Source: Rossellomorea aquimaris
Lineage (GTDB): Bacteria; Bacillota; Bacilli; Bacillales; Fictibacillaceae
DNA length: 64,000 nt
Direction: 5' to 3'
Assembly: GCA_020524245.1 (NCBI GenBank)
Contig: JAIVLN010000002.1
Span: forward strand, 248,001-312,000
Shown: positions 40,393 through 49,170 of the stretch, one piece after another
How positions within the stretch are numbered: position 1 is the first letter of the stretch
Layout: every line of letters begins with the position of its first letter
The notes under the pieces: model-generated
What the model saw: only the letters and a program-made list of their open reading frames with translations
What the model was told of the DNA's origin: nothing
Databases searched by the model: none
Position numbers and translations under genes: made by a program

Positions 40393-43079
40393 GATTTTTC
40401 AACCTCCTTATTAATTTTTTCAAACTCATATGAAAATAGTTTTAATAATTTTTTAGCGCCAGATTTAGATAAATTTTCATTTTCTTTACCCGGGTACTGA
40501 ATACAAGATGGACATCCGCCAGCACATGAGCATGTTTTAATAAGATTTAATGCACTATTAGTTATTCTTTCAAGGTTTTCACCGATTGCTTTCGTAATTC
40601 CCATCCCACCTGATTGGTTTCCATAAAACCCAATAACTGGTTTGTTAGCAAATCCTGAAAGAGATAATCCGGAAAAGCTGGAAATATCTTTTCCATCACA
40701 AATGATTGTATCTGGAATTACCGATAACAGTACATGTTCTGCAGATCGAATAGAACCATCGAGCTTTTCATAAGTAAAATCTAATCCTAGAAAAGTCTTA
40801 ATTTCATTTATTAAATCATCTGATATTTCAATATAAAATCCTTCAGCGTTAAAATCGGCTGTTAAAGGTACATCGAGGTTCTCTGTTTCTTGTACCCTTG
40901 AATTAAAAAAGGATTTATTATAAGCAAAGACAGATCTTTTTACATTTAAGACACCATAAGCTAAATTCAATTTTTCTAATGATTTGTTTGTAATATTATT
41001 ATTTACTGAGATGGAGTCCTTAAAAATAGATTGAGTGTAATAATCTGGTATACCATTAATAGGTCTAACTAAAATCTCTAATGTCCGTTGATTAATACTA
41101 TCTACTTTGTATGTTTTTTCATTAGCATTCCAATAAATTGCACCTTCATGAAAATCACGTAGTGCAGTCCATACATCAATATTTTCTATTAAAATTTCTC
41201 TATTCTTTGTCGTTACAACTTTAAAACTGGTTGTAGAGCTTGATCGTAAACTACATCTTTCAAGTTTCTCACTAGTTATTTCTTCTACTTCCTGCAATAA
41301 TATATTTGCTTTATCATCGTCAGACTCGAAGAGATTTATATCTTCAATTGAAAGATTCCGTCCTAATTCTTCCTGGAGGTAAGATAAATGGAGTATAAGT
41401 AATTCCCTATTATTCGGATCTATCCGAACTACCTCTGGTGGCTTTTCAAGAAAATTTTTCGGATTCTGCATATAATACTGCTGCAGAGGTTCATCCTCAA
41501 AAATCATTACAGCTATCCCTTCTCCTTTTCGTCCAACCCGTCCCATTTGTTGTGAATATGCTGCTTTACTTCCTGGATAACCAATTAAGATAGCAATACT
41601 AAGATCCCCTATATCTATACCAACTTCAAGCGCATTTGTGGCAATAATAAAATGAACATCATTCTTTTTAATAGCATTAATAACTTGCTTTCTTTCCTCG
41701 ACTGCCAACATACCGTTATAAAAAGCTGACAATTGAACTCCGCTGACATTGTCCCTACTTAACCGTAACTTTTTCCTTAAGACATCCTTCATTGATCTTG
41801 CGGTTACCCTTCCTTGTAAACGTGACCCTTGGAATAGAATTGTGCGAATTACTTTTCCACCATGTACGAGAACATCTTCAGCTATTGCTAATGCATCCGA
41901 AACTGGAGCTTTTCTTTCTGCAGAATCAAGCGTTGTTCCTGGATTCCAAAAGATTATACTTCGCTTTTTCTTGGCCGACCCATCATTATCTATCAATTTA
42001 AATTGTTTTTTTCCAGTTAGTTCTTCGGCTAATCGTACGGGTTTATCTATAGTAGCTGAACATAAGATTATTTGAATGTTTGAATTTCCAAGCTCTGAAC
42101 AAATTTTACGTAAACGTCGTAAAACAAGTGATACATGACTTCCGAATGCTCCGCGATACAAATGCATTTCATCTATCACTAGGTATTTTAGATTTTTTAA
42201 TAAGTTAATTACATCATTGGATGATCTATAACTACTTTGAACATTTTTTAATATTGAGTGGTGAATCATATCAGGATTGGTAAACAGAATTCTCCCAGTT
42301 CTAAGCAATCTGTTCCTTGAACCTAATTGTGTATCACCATCTAACCTTCCATATGGAATATACGTATTATCCAATTTGATAGTTCTTTCAAACCATTCAT
42401 CCTGCTCATCAGTGATATCGGATTCATATTCTTCAGTCCATCTATATAACTGTTCTACTTGATCATCAGCTAATGCTTTAGTTGGAAAGATGTACAAAGC
42501 TCTTGCGTTTTCATCTTCCAGCAACCCTTGTAATATTGGTAAATTATAAGATAGTGTTTTCCCAGATGCAGTTTGGGTTACCAGAACAACATCTTTATTT
42601 TTTCTTACTGAGTTATATGTATCTGCTTGATGTGAAAACAGTGATTTGATTTCCATTCGATCAAGTGCAGTTTTCAAACTTGCAGGTAACTCATCATTTA
42701 TTGTTCCAAATTTCGCTTCCGACTCAGGTATATTATGTATAAAAATATCTGCACGTTCTTTACGACTTAATTCCTCAAGTTTATCTAGTATTTCTTCTGA
42801 TTTAAATTCATCAGAGCTTACACCAGGTATTCTTTTATCAATTAAAACCTCACTTTCTTTCTCATCAAGTTCTATCTCACTATGACACTGAGGACAATAT
42901 ACCCCTTCTGTTTTATCAGCCAACCACTTTGTATCATCATCAAGACCTTGCCAACTACTTGGCTCCATTGCCCTTCCAACCTTATACTCTATAATTCTAT
43001 ATTCCCCTTTAGTAAGTACTCGTTTACTAAATTGAAAGCCTGTCAATAATGACCCGCATTTGCATTGTAGAAAAGCCAT
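40383..43079 (-). CDS. MrfA/Hrq1-like DEAH helicase with DUF1998 zinc module (first of pair)
   Basis: 898 aa from the ATG at 43079 (AGGAGGAGG upstream; the ATG at 43109 has no ribosome binding site). N-terminal Cys ribbon (CKC; YCPQC). Core: TQTASGKT, DEMHLYRG (near residue 305), CSATI, NALEVGIDIGDLSI and QQMGRVGRKG. C-terminal DUF1998 with CSCAGGCPSC. Same architecture as the downstream helicase but clearly diverged, so an old duplication. The genes overlap by 10 bases, implying coupled synthesis and possibly a heteromeric complex. DNA repair or phage defence are both possible. Confidence 0.85.
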   Translation of the reverse strand: MAFLQCKCGSLLTGFQFSKRVLTKGEYRIIEYKVGRAMEPSSWQGLDDDTKWLADKTEGVYCPQCHSEIELDEKESEVLIDKRIPGVSSDEFKSEEILDKLEELSRKERADIFIHNIPESEAKFGTINDELPASLKTALDRMEIKSLFSHQADTYNSVRKNKDVVLVTQTASGKTLSYNLPILQGLLEDENARALYIFPTKALADDQVEQLYRWTEEYESDITDEQDEWFERTIKLDNTYIPYGRLDGDTQLGSRNRLLRTGRILFTNPDMIHHSILKNVQSSYRSSNDVINLLKNLKYLVIDEMHLYRGAFGSHVSLVLRRLRKICSELGNSNIQIILCSATIDKPVRLAEELTGKKQFKLIDNDGSAKKKRSIIFWNPGTTLDSAERKAPVSDALAIAEDVLVHGGKVIRTILFQGSRLQGRVTARSMKDVLRKKLRLSRDNVSGVQLSAFYNGMLAVEERKQVINAIKKNDVHFIIATNALEVGIDIGDLSIAILIGYPGSKAAYSQQMGRVGRKGEGIAVMIFEDEPLQQYYMQNPKNFLEKPPEVVRIDPNNRELLILHLSYLQEELGRNLSIEDINLFESDDDKANILLQEVEEITSEKLERCSLRSSSTTSFKVVTTKNREILIENIDVWTALRDFHEGAIYWNANEKTYKVDSINQRTLEILVRPINGIPDYYTQSIFKDSISVNNNITNKSLEKLNLAYGVLNVKRSVFAYNKSFFNSRVQETENLDVPLTADFNAEGFYIEISDDLINEIKTFLGLDFTYEKLDGSIRSAEHVLLSVIPDTIICDGKDISSFSGLSLSGFANKPVIGFYGNQSGGMGITKAIGENLERITNSALNLIKTCSCAGGCPSCIQYPGKENENLSKSGAKKLLKLFSYEFEKINKEVEKSCH

Positions 43080-43109
43080 AAGATCCTCCTCCTGCCCTTG
43101 TATAAACAT

Positions 43110-43583
43110 TCCATTTTATTACATAAATCAATTATAACAAAGAGGTTCAGTTTGTTGTGATTAATATGAATTATCAAAAATTAATACCTGAATACCTAAA
43201 AAACCAATGGCTTACTACATTAGCCATTGGTTTTTATGATTTACTCATAATTAATTTCCGGTGATGCCCTGAATCGACCGCCAGATTGAAAACTCAAAAC
43301 AGTCCAAGAGCCCTTCTACAATCTGGTAATCCATCATTTTCGCTCGCAATCTCCCCTAATTAGATTGACTAGGTAATGAATTACTGTAAATGAAATTTAA
43401 AACTCGATTCCTTTCATCCACAGCTACCAATCTCCTATACCCTTCATACTTTACGTGTAGTTTGAACCTCTCCTTACTTTGACTCAAAGTCACTTATGAA
43501 CGCGACAATGAGCCCAACTACCTAGTCTAAATAGATAGTGCTATACAGATCAATTCAATCGTATTTTTCTTAATGGTCCTTAC
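43110..43583. other. intergenic region with a terminator-like hairpin
   Basis: AAACCAATGGCT / AGCCATTGGTTT hairpin with flanking A/T runs at 43198-43235 could work on either strand. A minus-strand peptide ending at 43356 reads KYEGYRRLVAVDERNRVLNF, without a start, and may be a gene remnant. Otherwise nothing recognised. Confidence 0.45.
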
Positions 43584-44495
43584 TTAATTACGAGATTTGT
43601 AAACTTCTTTTTCAAAGCTTTCTCCATTGTTATACGTAACTTGGACAACCAGTCGCATATCTTTATATTCTTTGACCTTATCCAATTTGAAAGCATCTGT
43701 CATCGGATCTGCCGGATCGTATTGTTCATCTGTTACAAACTTATCTTTACCTGACATGGTGCCATCTTTATATTTCAGAAGATGTGCTTCCTCAATCCAA
43801 AGGGAAGAAGAATCCGCATGGTGATGGAATAACATGACGCTAAACAGTTCATCCTCCCCCATCATCAAGACGTCTGTTTGTATCGTTCCGTAAAGGTGAC
43901 TGCCATACTCCCATAGATATTCCGTGTGGACCTTTCCACTTTTCACCATGTCACCATAAGATACGGATACATAGTACTTGAGCGTATTCTCTAACATTTG
44001 TTGTTCCATCTCTTTTTTTGTCATCTTTGCATTATTATCCATCACATTGACGTTCCACCTTGGCTCAACACTAACCTCAAATGGAACCTTTACTCGAAAC
44101 ATCCCTGGTTGGATCTCCTCAGCTGGAAGTGCCTTAAACTTTTCATTATCACCATATGTATAATGGAAAACGACCTCGGAATCCTTTTGTAGTTCTTTTA
44201 CCTGCCATTCGAATGTCGCTTCCGCCTGATCGCCAACTACCTCATTTGGATCGAGATCCATTCTTATCGGAGTGATCCAACTTTGTTCTGCTTTCATTTC
44301 ATCCAATACACCAAGAATATGATCGGCTTGATGGTTCACATTATCCGAAATGTTATATTGTATGTTAGAAATTGAATTGACTTGATTCTCCAGCTGACCT
44401 AGCTTTGAAAATAAGGTGAAATTCATGATTAGACTAACAACCAATGCACCTACTACAAAAACTACGAAGATTTTAATCTGCTTTTCCCGTTCCAC
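43584..44495 (-). CDS. membrane-anchored extracytoplasmic protein, unknown
   Basis: 303 aa. One N-terminal helix (residues 8-28), then a short coiled-coil-like stretch (LGQLENQVNSISNIQYNISD), then a long beta-rich outer domain with two consecutive Ig-like-looking segments. No catalytic motif. The base composition resembles the core genome rather than the neighbouring helicases. Confidence 0.65.
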   Translation of the reverse strand: MEREKQIKIFVVFVVGALVVSLIMNFTLFSKLGQLENQVNSISNIQYNISDNVNHQADHILGVLDEMKAEQSWITPIRMDLDPNEVVGDQAEATFEWQVKELQKDSEVVFHYTYGDNEKFKALPAEEIQPGMFRVKVPFEVSVEPRWNVNVMDNNAKMTKKEMEQQMLENTLKYYVSVSYGDMVKSGKVHTEYLWEYGSHLYGTIQTDVLMMGEDELFSVMLFHHHADSSSLWIEEAHLLKYKDGTMSGKDKFVTDEQYDPADPMTDAFKLDKVKEYKDMRLVVQVTYNNGESFEKEVYKSRN

Positions 44496-44616
44496 GTTTA
44501 CCCCCTAGTATATTCCTTTTTTCTTTCAATAGCTTAACATATTTACCATTAAAAAGAAGATTGGATTTCTCCAACCTTTTGCTTCAACATTCTATTAGTT
44601 TACCCAAATCGGACTT

Positions 44617-44935
44617 GAGTAGATCATCTCGCCATCCGCTTGATACTGGATATCCTCCCACTCCGTACGGTAAGAAAGTGGCGTATTCACACCCTCTTCT
44701 TCATTCGCAATCAGGTTCAACACTTCCGAATGCTCCGTAATCGCGATAAAATCAAGCCCATTCATCTTCGCCTGTAAATCCCCAAAGATAATCTGCTTTC
44801 ATACCAAATGATCCTGAATCACTTCATAAACCGAGCCCTCATCACCATGCGCACGGACATCCTGACTAAAAAGCAAATCCGTTTCTGTTCCGGCAACCAA
44901 CACTTTTCCTATCAAACTACCACCACGTTCTCATG
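44617..44935 (-). pseudogene. decayed PHP-domain gene fragment (copy 1)
   Basis: The minus-strand DNA is about 85-90% like 46800-47160 by eye, which encodes the N-terminal part of a PHP-domain protein. This copy has an internal deletion over the GDLHNHT-coding segment, an in-frame stop and other changes. No intact reading frame remains. Confidence 0.65.
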
Positions 44936-45069
44936 ATCGTTCCTTTTAGTATGAGAACGATTGAACACGAATGACAAGGCAAATAAGATAAATGTATTCT
45001 AAAGATTATTCCCCTAATTAATTTTAATATATTAGGCAAGAATAAATTATAGTTGATGACTGGTTAGAA

Positions 45070-46407
45070 ATGAGTGATTTGTGGATGCTTTTAAAGTATA
45101 AAAACTTTATTGCAAATCTTGTACAATGGAGCTTATTTGGAAGTATAGTTGGTTTATTAGTGGGCTCGACAACCGCTTTTCTTTTAAAAACGAATGATTA
45201 TCTTGGAGATGTACGATTACAAAGCGATTGGCTGATCTACCTCCTCCCCTTTGGAGGAATCATCATCGGTTACTTATATATGAACTATGGGAAGGTTTAT
45301 TTGAATAATACGTTAAATGACACTGCTGAATTAAATAACCTGGTAATCGACACTGTTCATGGGAAAAATCAAGTGCCGAAGAGAATGGGTCCCATCGTTT
45401 ATTTGGGAACTTTTATTACAGTTCTTTTTGGGGGCTCAACTGGAAGAGAAGGGGCAGCTGTTCAGATGGGAGGTAGTATAGCAGCTGCAGTCAACAACTT
45501 CTTTAAAGTAAACAAATTGGACTCAAAAATTCTAATGATGAGCGGAATAAGTGGTGGCTTTGGAGCTGCCTTTGGGGCACCTATAACTGGTGTTGTTTTC
45601 GGTATGGAAATGGCTTCATTAGGAAAATTGAAATTTGAAGCACTGGTTCCATGTCTTACAGCGAGCTTTGTTGGACACTATGTCACTACAGCAGGTTGGG
45701 GACATAAACACGAGGAATTCATCATACAAAGCGTACCTGAAATATCAATGATTACGTTTGGGAAAGTTATTCTTCTATCCGTGCTCTTCAGCCTGATTAG
45801 TGTTTTATATTGTCAGTTGAGGCACGGAATACAAAATTTCTCTGAGAAACTTTTCAACAAAAATCATATAAAAAGAGCCTTCTGGGGAGGAGTTGTAGTT
45901 GTAGCATTAACTTTAATGATTGGTTCACAAGACTACAATGGCCGGGGAATAGAGATGCTTGAGCAATCTTTCCAAGACGAAGTCCCACCCTTTGCTTTTC
46001 TAGGCAAACTGATTTTCACTGCAATTACTCTAGGCAGCGGTTTTGTTGGCGGGGAAGCCATCCCCTTATTTTTCATTGGTGCAACATTAGGTAATGCTTT
46101 ACATACTTTTGTAGATTTACCTATGTCATTTCTCGCAGCATTAGGATTAATTGCTGCTTTTAGCGCAGGGGCCAATACCCCTCTGGCAGCTTTCCTTCTA
46201 GCAATGGAGATGTTTAATGGAGAAGGATTAGAATACTTTTTTGTTGCTTGTCTTGTCAGCTATCTATTTTCAGGACATCACGGACTATGGCCTTCTCAAA
46301 AGATCTATGATCCTAAGAGTAGGTTATATCAGCTTCCCCCAGCAGAAACTATCGAAAACGTAGAAAATAAGAAAAAATCACAAACAAATAAAGATTCAAA
46401 AAGGTGA
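45070..46407 (+). CDS. ClC-family anion transporter, possibly fluoride-type
   Basis: 445 aa, ~10-12 membrane helices. ClC motifs: FGGSTGREGAAVQMGGSIA, GISGGFGAAFGAPITGVVFG and GSGFVGGEAIPLFFIGATLGN. The GREGxxVQM and GGExxPLFFIGATLGN forms resemble the CLC-F fluoride/proton antiporter clade more than the GKEGP chloride clade, but this is judged from memory. The ribosome binding site is weak. No fluoride riboswitch is visible upstream. It lies between two remnants of one PHP gene. Its C-terminal tail is Lys/Asn-rich. Confidence 0.82.
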   Translation: MSDLWMLLKYKNFIANLVQWSLFGSIVGLLVGSTTAFLLKTNDYLGDVRLQSDWLIYLLPFGGIIIGYLYMNYGKVYLNNTLNDTAELNNLVIDTVHGKNQVPKRMGPIVYLGTFITVLFGGSTGREGAAVQMGGSIAAAVNNFFKVNKLDSKILMMSGISGGFGAAFGAPITGVVFGMEMASLGKLKFEALVPCLTASFVGHYVTTAGWGHKHEEFIIQSVPEISMITFGKVILLSVLFSLISVLYCQLRHGIQNFSEKLFNKNHIKRAFWGGVVVVALTLMIGSQDYNGRGIEMLEQSFQDEVPPFAFLGKLIFTAITLGSGFVGGEAIPLFFIGATLGNALHTFVDLPMSFLAALGLIAAFSAGANTPLAAFLLAMEMFNGEGLEYFFVACLVSYLFSGHHGLWPSQKIYDPKSRLYQLPPAETIENVENKKKSQTNKDSKR

Positions 46408-46554
46408 GATTTTGGAAACCCAGCAACTTTAACGACCCAGTTACCGTAAAATCAGATGCTTCCCACATGAAACTGTAAATCTCTTCATCCGGATCTTGGA
46501 GATAAGTCATTCGTTCTGCAGGACAAGGTAGCTTTTGAATCAGCCACCTATGGA

Positions 46555-47177
46555 TCAATTTGGAAAAAGTGAGCTGAAGGAATTTGAAGAGGTTAACAAG
46601 TATTTTGGTGCCTCCGGTCTTGTTTCACCAAGGTGGTCCGATACACCGATTGCTCCGACATGCCAACCATTATTGAGCGTTTCCACATAATGAAAATCAT
46701 ATATATAATTCCTGTTGAACACCTCAATGGAAGCGACCCGATCATCCACTTCAAGCACATACGCGAGATCATCTAGCCTACCAAGCTCACGCCCCAGATG
46801 GTTAACGACTCATCCGAAATCTGATCCGCTTGATACTGAATGTCCTCCCACTCCGTACGGTAAGGAAGTGGCGTATTCACACCCTCTTCCTCATTCGCAA
46901 TCAGGTTCAACCCTTCCGAATGCTCCGTAATCGCGATAAAATCAAGTCCATTCATCTTCGCACTCTCATAGGCCATTTTTGGAGTCCCTGACCCGTCCGG
47001 AGAATACCCCGTATGATTGTGTAAATCTCCAAAGATAATCTGCTTCCCTGCCAACTGACCCTGAATCGCTTCATACACCGAAGCCTCATCACCATGCGCA
47101 CTAACATCCTGTCCAAACATCATCATCGCAGCTGCACCAACAGCTACCACTTTTCCTGTAAAACTACCAAACTTCAT
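46555..47177 (-). pseudogene. decayed PHP-domain (CehA-like) metal hydrolase gene (copy 2)
   Basis: Starts intact at 47177 (MKFGSFTGKVVAVGAA signal peptide; mature GKQIIFGDLHNHTGYSPDG, KMNGLDFIAITEHSEG), then loses frame near 46775 after a deletion and continues in another frame as RLDDLAYVLEVDDRVASIEVFN and WHVGAIGVSDHLGETRP before ending at 46555. PHP/CehA-type phosphoesterases are normally 400 aa or more. Short recognisable debris may extend to about 46430. Confidence 0.7.
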
Positions 47178-47336
47178 CTAGCCCCCTCGTTATATGTTAG
47201 TCTCTTTAAGTATGAAAACAAGTAGAGATGGATTACAAGAGATTTCATATAAAGTAATTCTAAAGTTTTATTTGGCAGGATTTAATATTTCGAACCCCTA
47301 TCAGTGTAGTAATGAAATTATATTGTTTATTTTAGA

Positions 47337-47367
47337 AAACACTAGCTCATATACCAGCTAGTGTTTG
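47337..47367 (-). terminator. rho-independent terminator
   Basis: ACACTAGCTGG / CTAGTGTTTT hairpin on the minus strand, 30 bases beyond the stop of the 65-aa gene. Confidence 0.75.
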
Positions 47368-47397
47368 TATATTATGTATTAGAAAATATGTTGAAAA

Positions 47398-47595
47398 TTA
47401 ATCTTCAATGTCTTCTATGTCTTCTATAGCTTCTCCATCCTCATCAACTTGAACAGAAAAACCAGTGTAACCCATACCTTCAGACTCTAACCATTGTGTA
47501 AATTTGGTGATAAATTCAGGATGAGAAACTGAGTCTTTCCCTTTTAAGTTAACCACATGTCCTTCGAGTTTAACCATATAACCTTTTTCCGTCAT
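47398..47595 (-). CDS. small acidic-tailed protein
   Basis: 65 aa with GGAGGGT upstream of ATG. Short beta-type segment (GYMVKLEGHVVNLKGKD), then a helix, and an acidic end of repeated E-D-I (AIEDIEDIED). No family recognised. Soluble. It sits at the border of the restriction block. Confidence 0.55.
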   Translation of the reverse strand: MTEKGYMVKLEGHVVNLKGKDSVSHPEFITKFTQWLESEGMGYTGFSVQVDEDGEAIEDIEDIED

Positions 47596-47822
47596 ATAGA
47601 CCCTCCTTTATAAATCCTCTTAATAGTAACAATAAATTCATTAAAGTCCAAGAAATAAGATAACCTATGTATTGAAGTTGAGAAGGATAGATTAATTCCG
47701 CTAACTAGGGAAATACTTCTAAATAAATTAACCCAACATCTATCAATCATTAAAATTGTTCTGGTTAAATTAGTTATAAAAGGTAATGTACAGATAATAA
47801 TTCTTATTATTGGAGTAGATTA

Positions 47823-48008
47823 ATGGATACAATGTCCAAGAAGAATCGTAGTAAAAATATGAAGGCGATACGTTCTCAATCTAAATTTGAAAATTGGGTT
47901 TCAAAAGAGTTGTGGAACAAAGGTTTTAGATATAGGAAAAATGATAATACATTATATGGCAGACCAGATATTTCAATAATGAAATACAAATTGGTAATTT
48001 TCTACTAA
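47823..48008 (+). pseudogene. vsr: Vsr-like mismatch endonuclease, truncated
   Basis: 61 aa: MDTMSKKNRSKNMKAIRSQ, WVSKELWNKGFRYRKN and GRPDISI match the N-terminal third of very-short-patch-repair endonucleases, including the catalytic Asp. The frame stops where the family continues into the DSCFWHGC-type segment, so the Cys/His zinc and catalytic residues are missing. The stop overlaps the 3' end of the convergent PLD nuclease gene, suggesting the nuclease gene replaced the Vsr 3' half. Vsr normally accompanies 5mC methyltransferases and corrects T:G mismatches from deamination. Confidence 0.75.
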
Positions 48009-48979
48009 GTTCCAAAATCCATAAAAAATGTTTCAGAATTTATTTTAAAAATTCTCACAGATGTCCTTCCATAGGATAATACATCTGTTACGTCTACTCT
48101 TTCTCCAAATGGAACTCCTAACCTGTCCCTAAAATATCTTCCCATAATACTATTGTTTTCAGTAGTATGAATTGCTTTTCTATTCTGTTGAGCCATTTTA
48201 CAGATTAACTGTTGTCCATCATCTGTCAGCATTGTAAATGCTTGTTCTAATGGAGGGAAGAAATTTGGGTTCACTCTATTAAATGTTGTCGGTACGGGTA
48301 TGTATGCTTGGTTAGGTTCTCGACCTTCCCGTTGACCCCAGTTTAATCCTGACCTTTCATGTATTTCAGTATCTTTTTTAAGCAATAATTTAAGATCTAC
48401 GTATTCTAAATCATGCAGACTTATTGTTTCAAAATAATTTTCAGTTGCTAGATTTAAATTTAATTGGATATCTTCTGCTGAGTTATTGAATCGCCGTTGT
48501 ATTTCTATTGAATGTAAATTTATATAGTATTCTACGTTTTGATCAGTACAGTTAATAACATTTGTTACCTCAAATACATCATTAATATTTTTATAATTTA
48601 CTTTACATAACAGCTCTCTTTGATCACGAAAACCATTCCAAGAAAAATTAGCAGATCCAATAAATGTAATGGATTTATTATTAATATTTCCATACCAATG
48701 ATATATTTTAGTATGTATACCAGGAAGTTCCATTTGGTACTTTATAGTAATTCGCGTATTGTTTTCAACAATTTCTTGAAACATAGTATGGTCCCATATT
48801 TGAACTCCATCTTTACTAGCCATACCAATAATTAGTTCTAATTCAATATCTGGATAATGGTCTAACACATGCATTAAAAAAGGGGACGAAGCATATCCAG
48901 TTAATATTCGTAATCTTCTATAGCCCAATTTGTAAGGTATATTTAGGACTTGTTCCTCTAAGTTAGTAAGAAGGTACAT
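48005..48979 (-). CDS. NgoFVII/BfiI-like PLD-family restriction endonuclease
   Basis: 324 aa. N-terminal phospholipase-D nuclease fold with one HKD-type motif: H89-x-K91 in GIHTKIYHWYGN and the following FIGSANFSWNGF. PLD-type restriction enzymes (BfiI, NgoFVII family) dimerise to form one metal-independent active site. The C-terminal part (residues ~220-324; GRYFRDRLGVPFGERVDV) matches the B3-like DNA-recognition region of this family. Divergent from the 5mC methyltransferase at 49171, its likely partner. Recognition site not readable. Confidence 0.82.
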   Translation of the reverse strand: MYLLTNLEEQVLNIPYKLGYRRLRILTGYASSPFLMHVLDHYPDIELELIIGMASKDGVQIWDHTMFQEIVENNTRITIKYQMELPGIHTKIYHWYGNINNKSITFIGSANFSWNGFRDQRELLCKVNYKNINDVFEVTNVINCTDQNVEYYINLHSIEIQRRFNNSAEDIQLNLNLATENYFETISLHDLEYVDLKLLLKKDTEIHERSGLNWGQREGREPNQAYIPVPTTFNRVNPNFFPPLEQAFTMLTDDGQQLICKMAQQNRKAIHTTENNSIMGRYFRDRLGVPFGERVDVTDVLSYGRTSVRIFKINSETFFMDFGT

Positions 48980-49170
48980 TTTTCACACTCTTTCTTTTGA
49001 TAGTTTTATAGTACTACTTCAATAATAAAATATGAGCGTATTTTTGTCATTATTTAGCAGAAAAACAAATTGAATTAGTAACATAAATTGTTAGCCATTG
49101 AGGAATGAGGTTAAAAAAGATAAAATAAAAGGTATAAATAATCTTAGAAAGTTTTTTAAGAGAGTAGTGG

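Noticed and set aside
44936-45069. Fluoride (crcB) riboswitch before the ClC gene
   Set aside because: No segment matches the conserved core; only a short GTTCTCAT/ATGAGAAC hairpin is visible.
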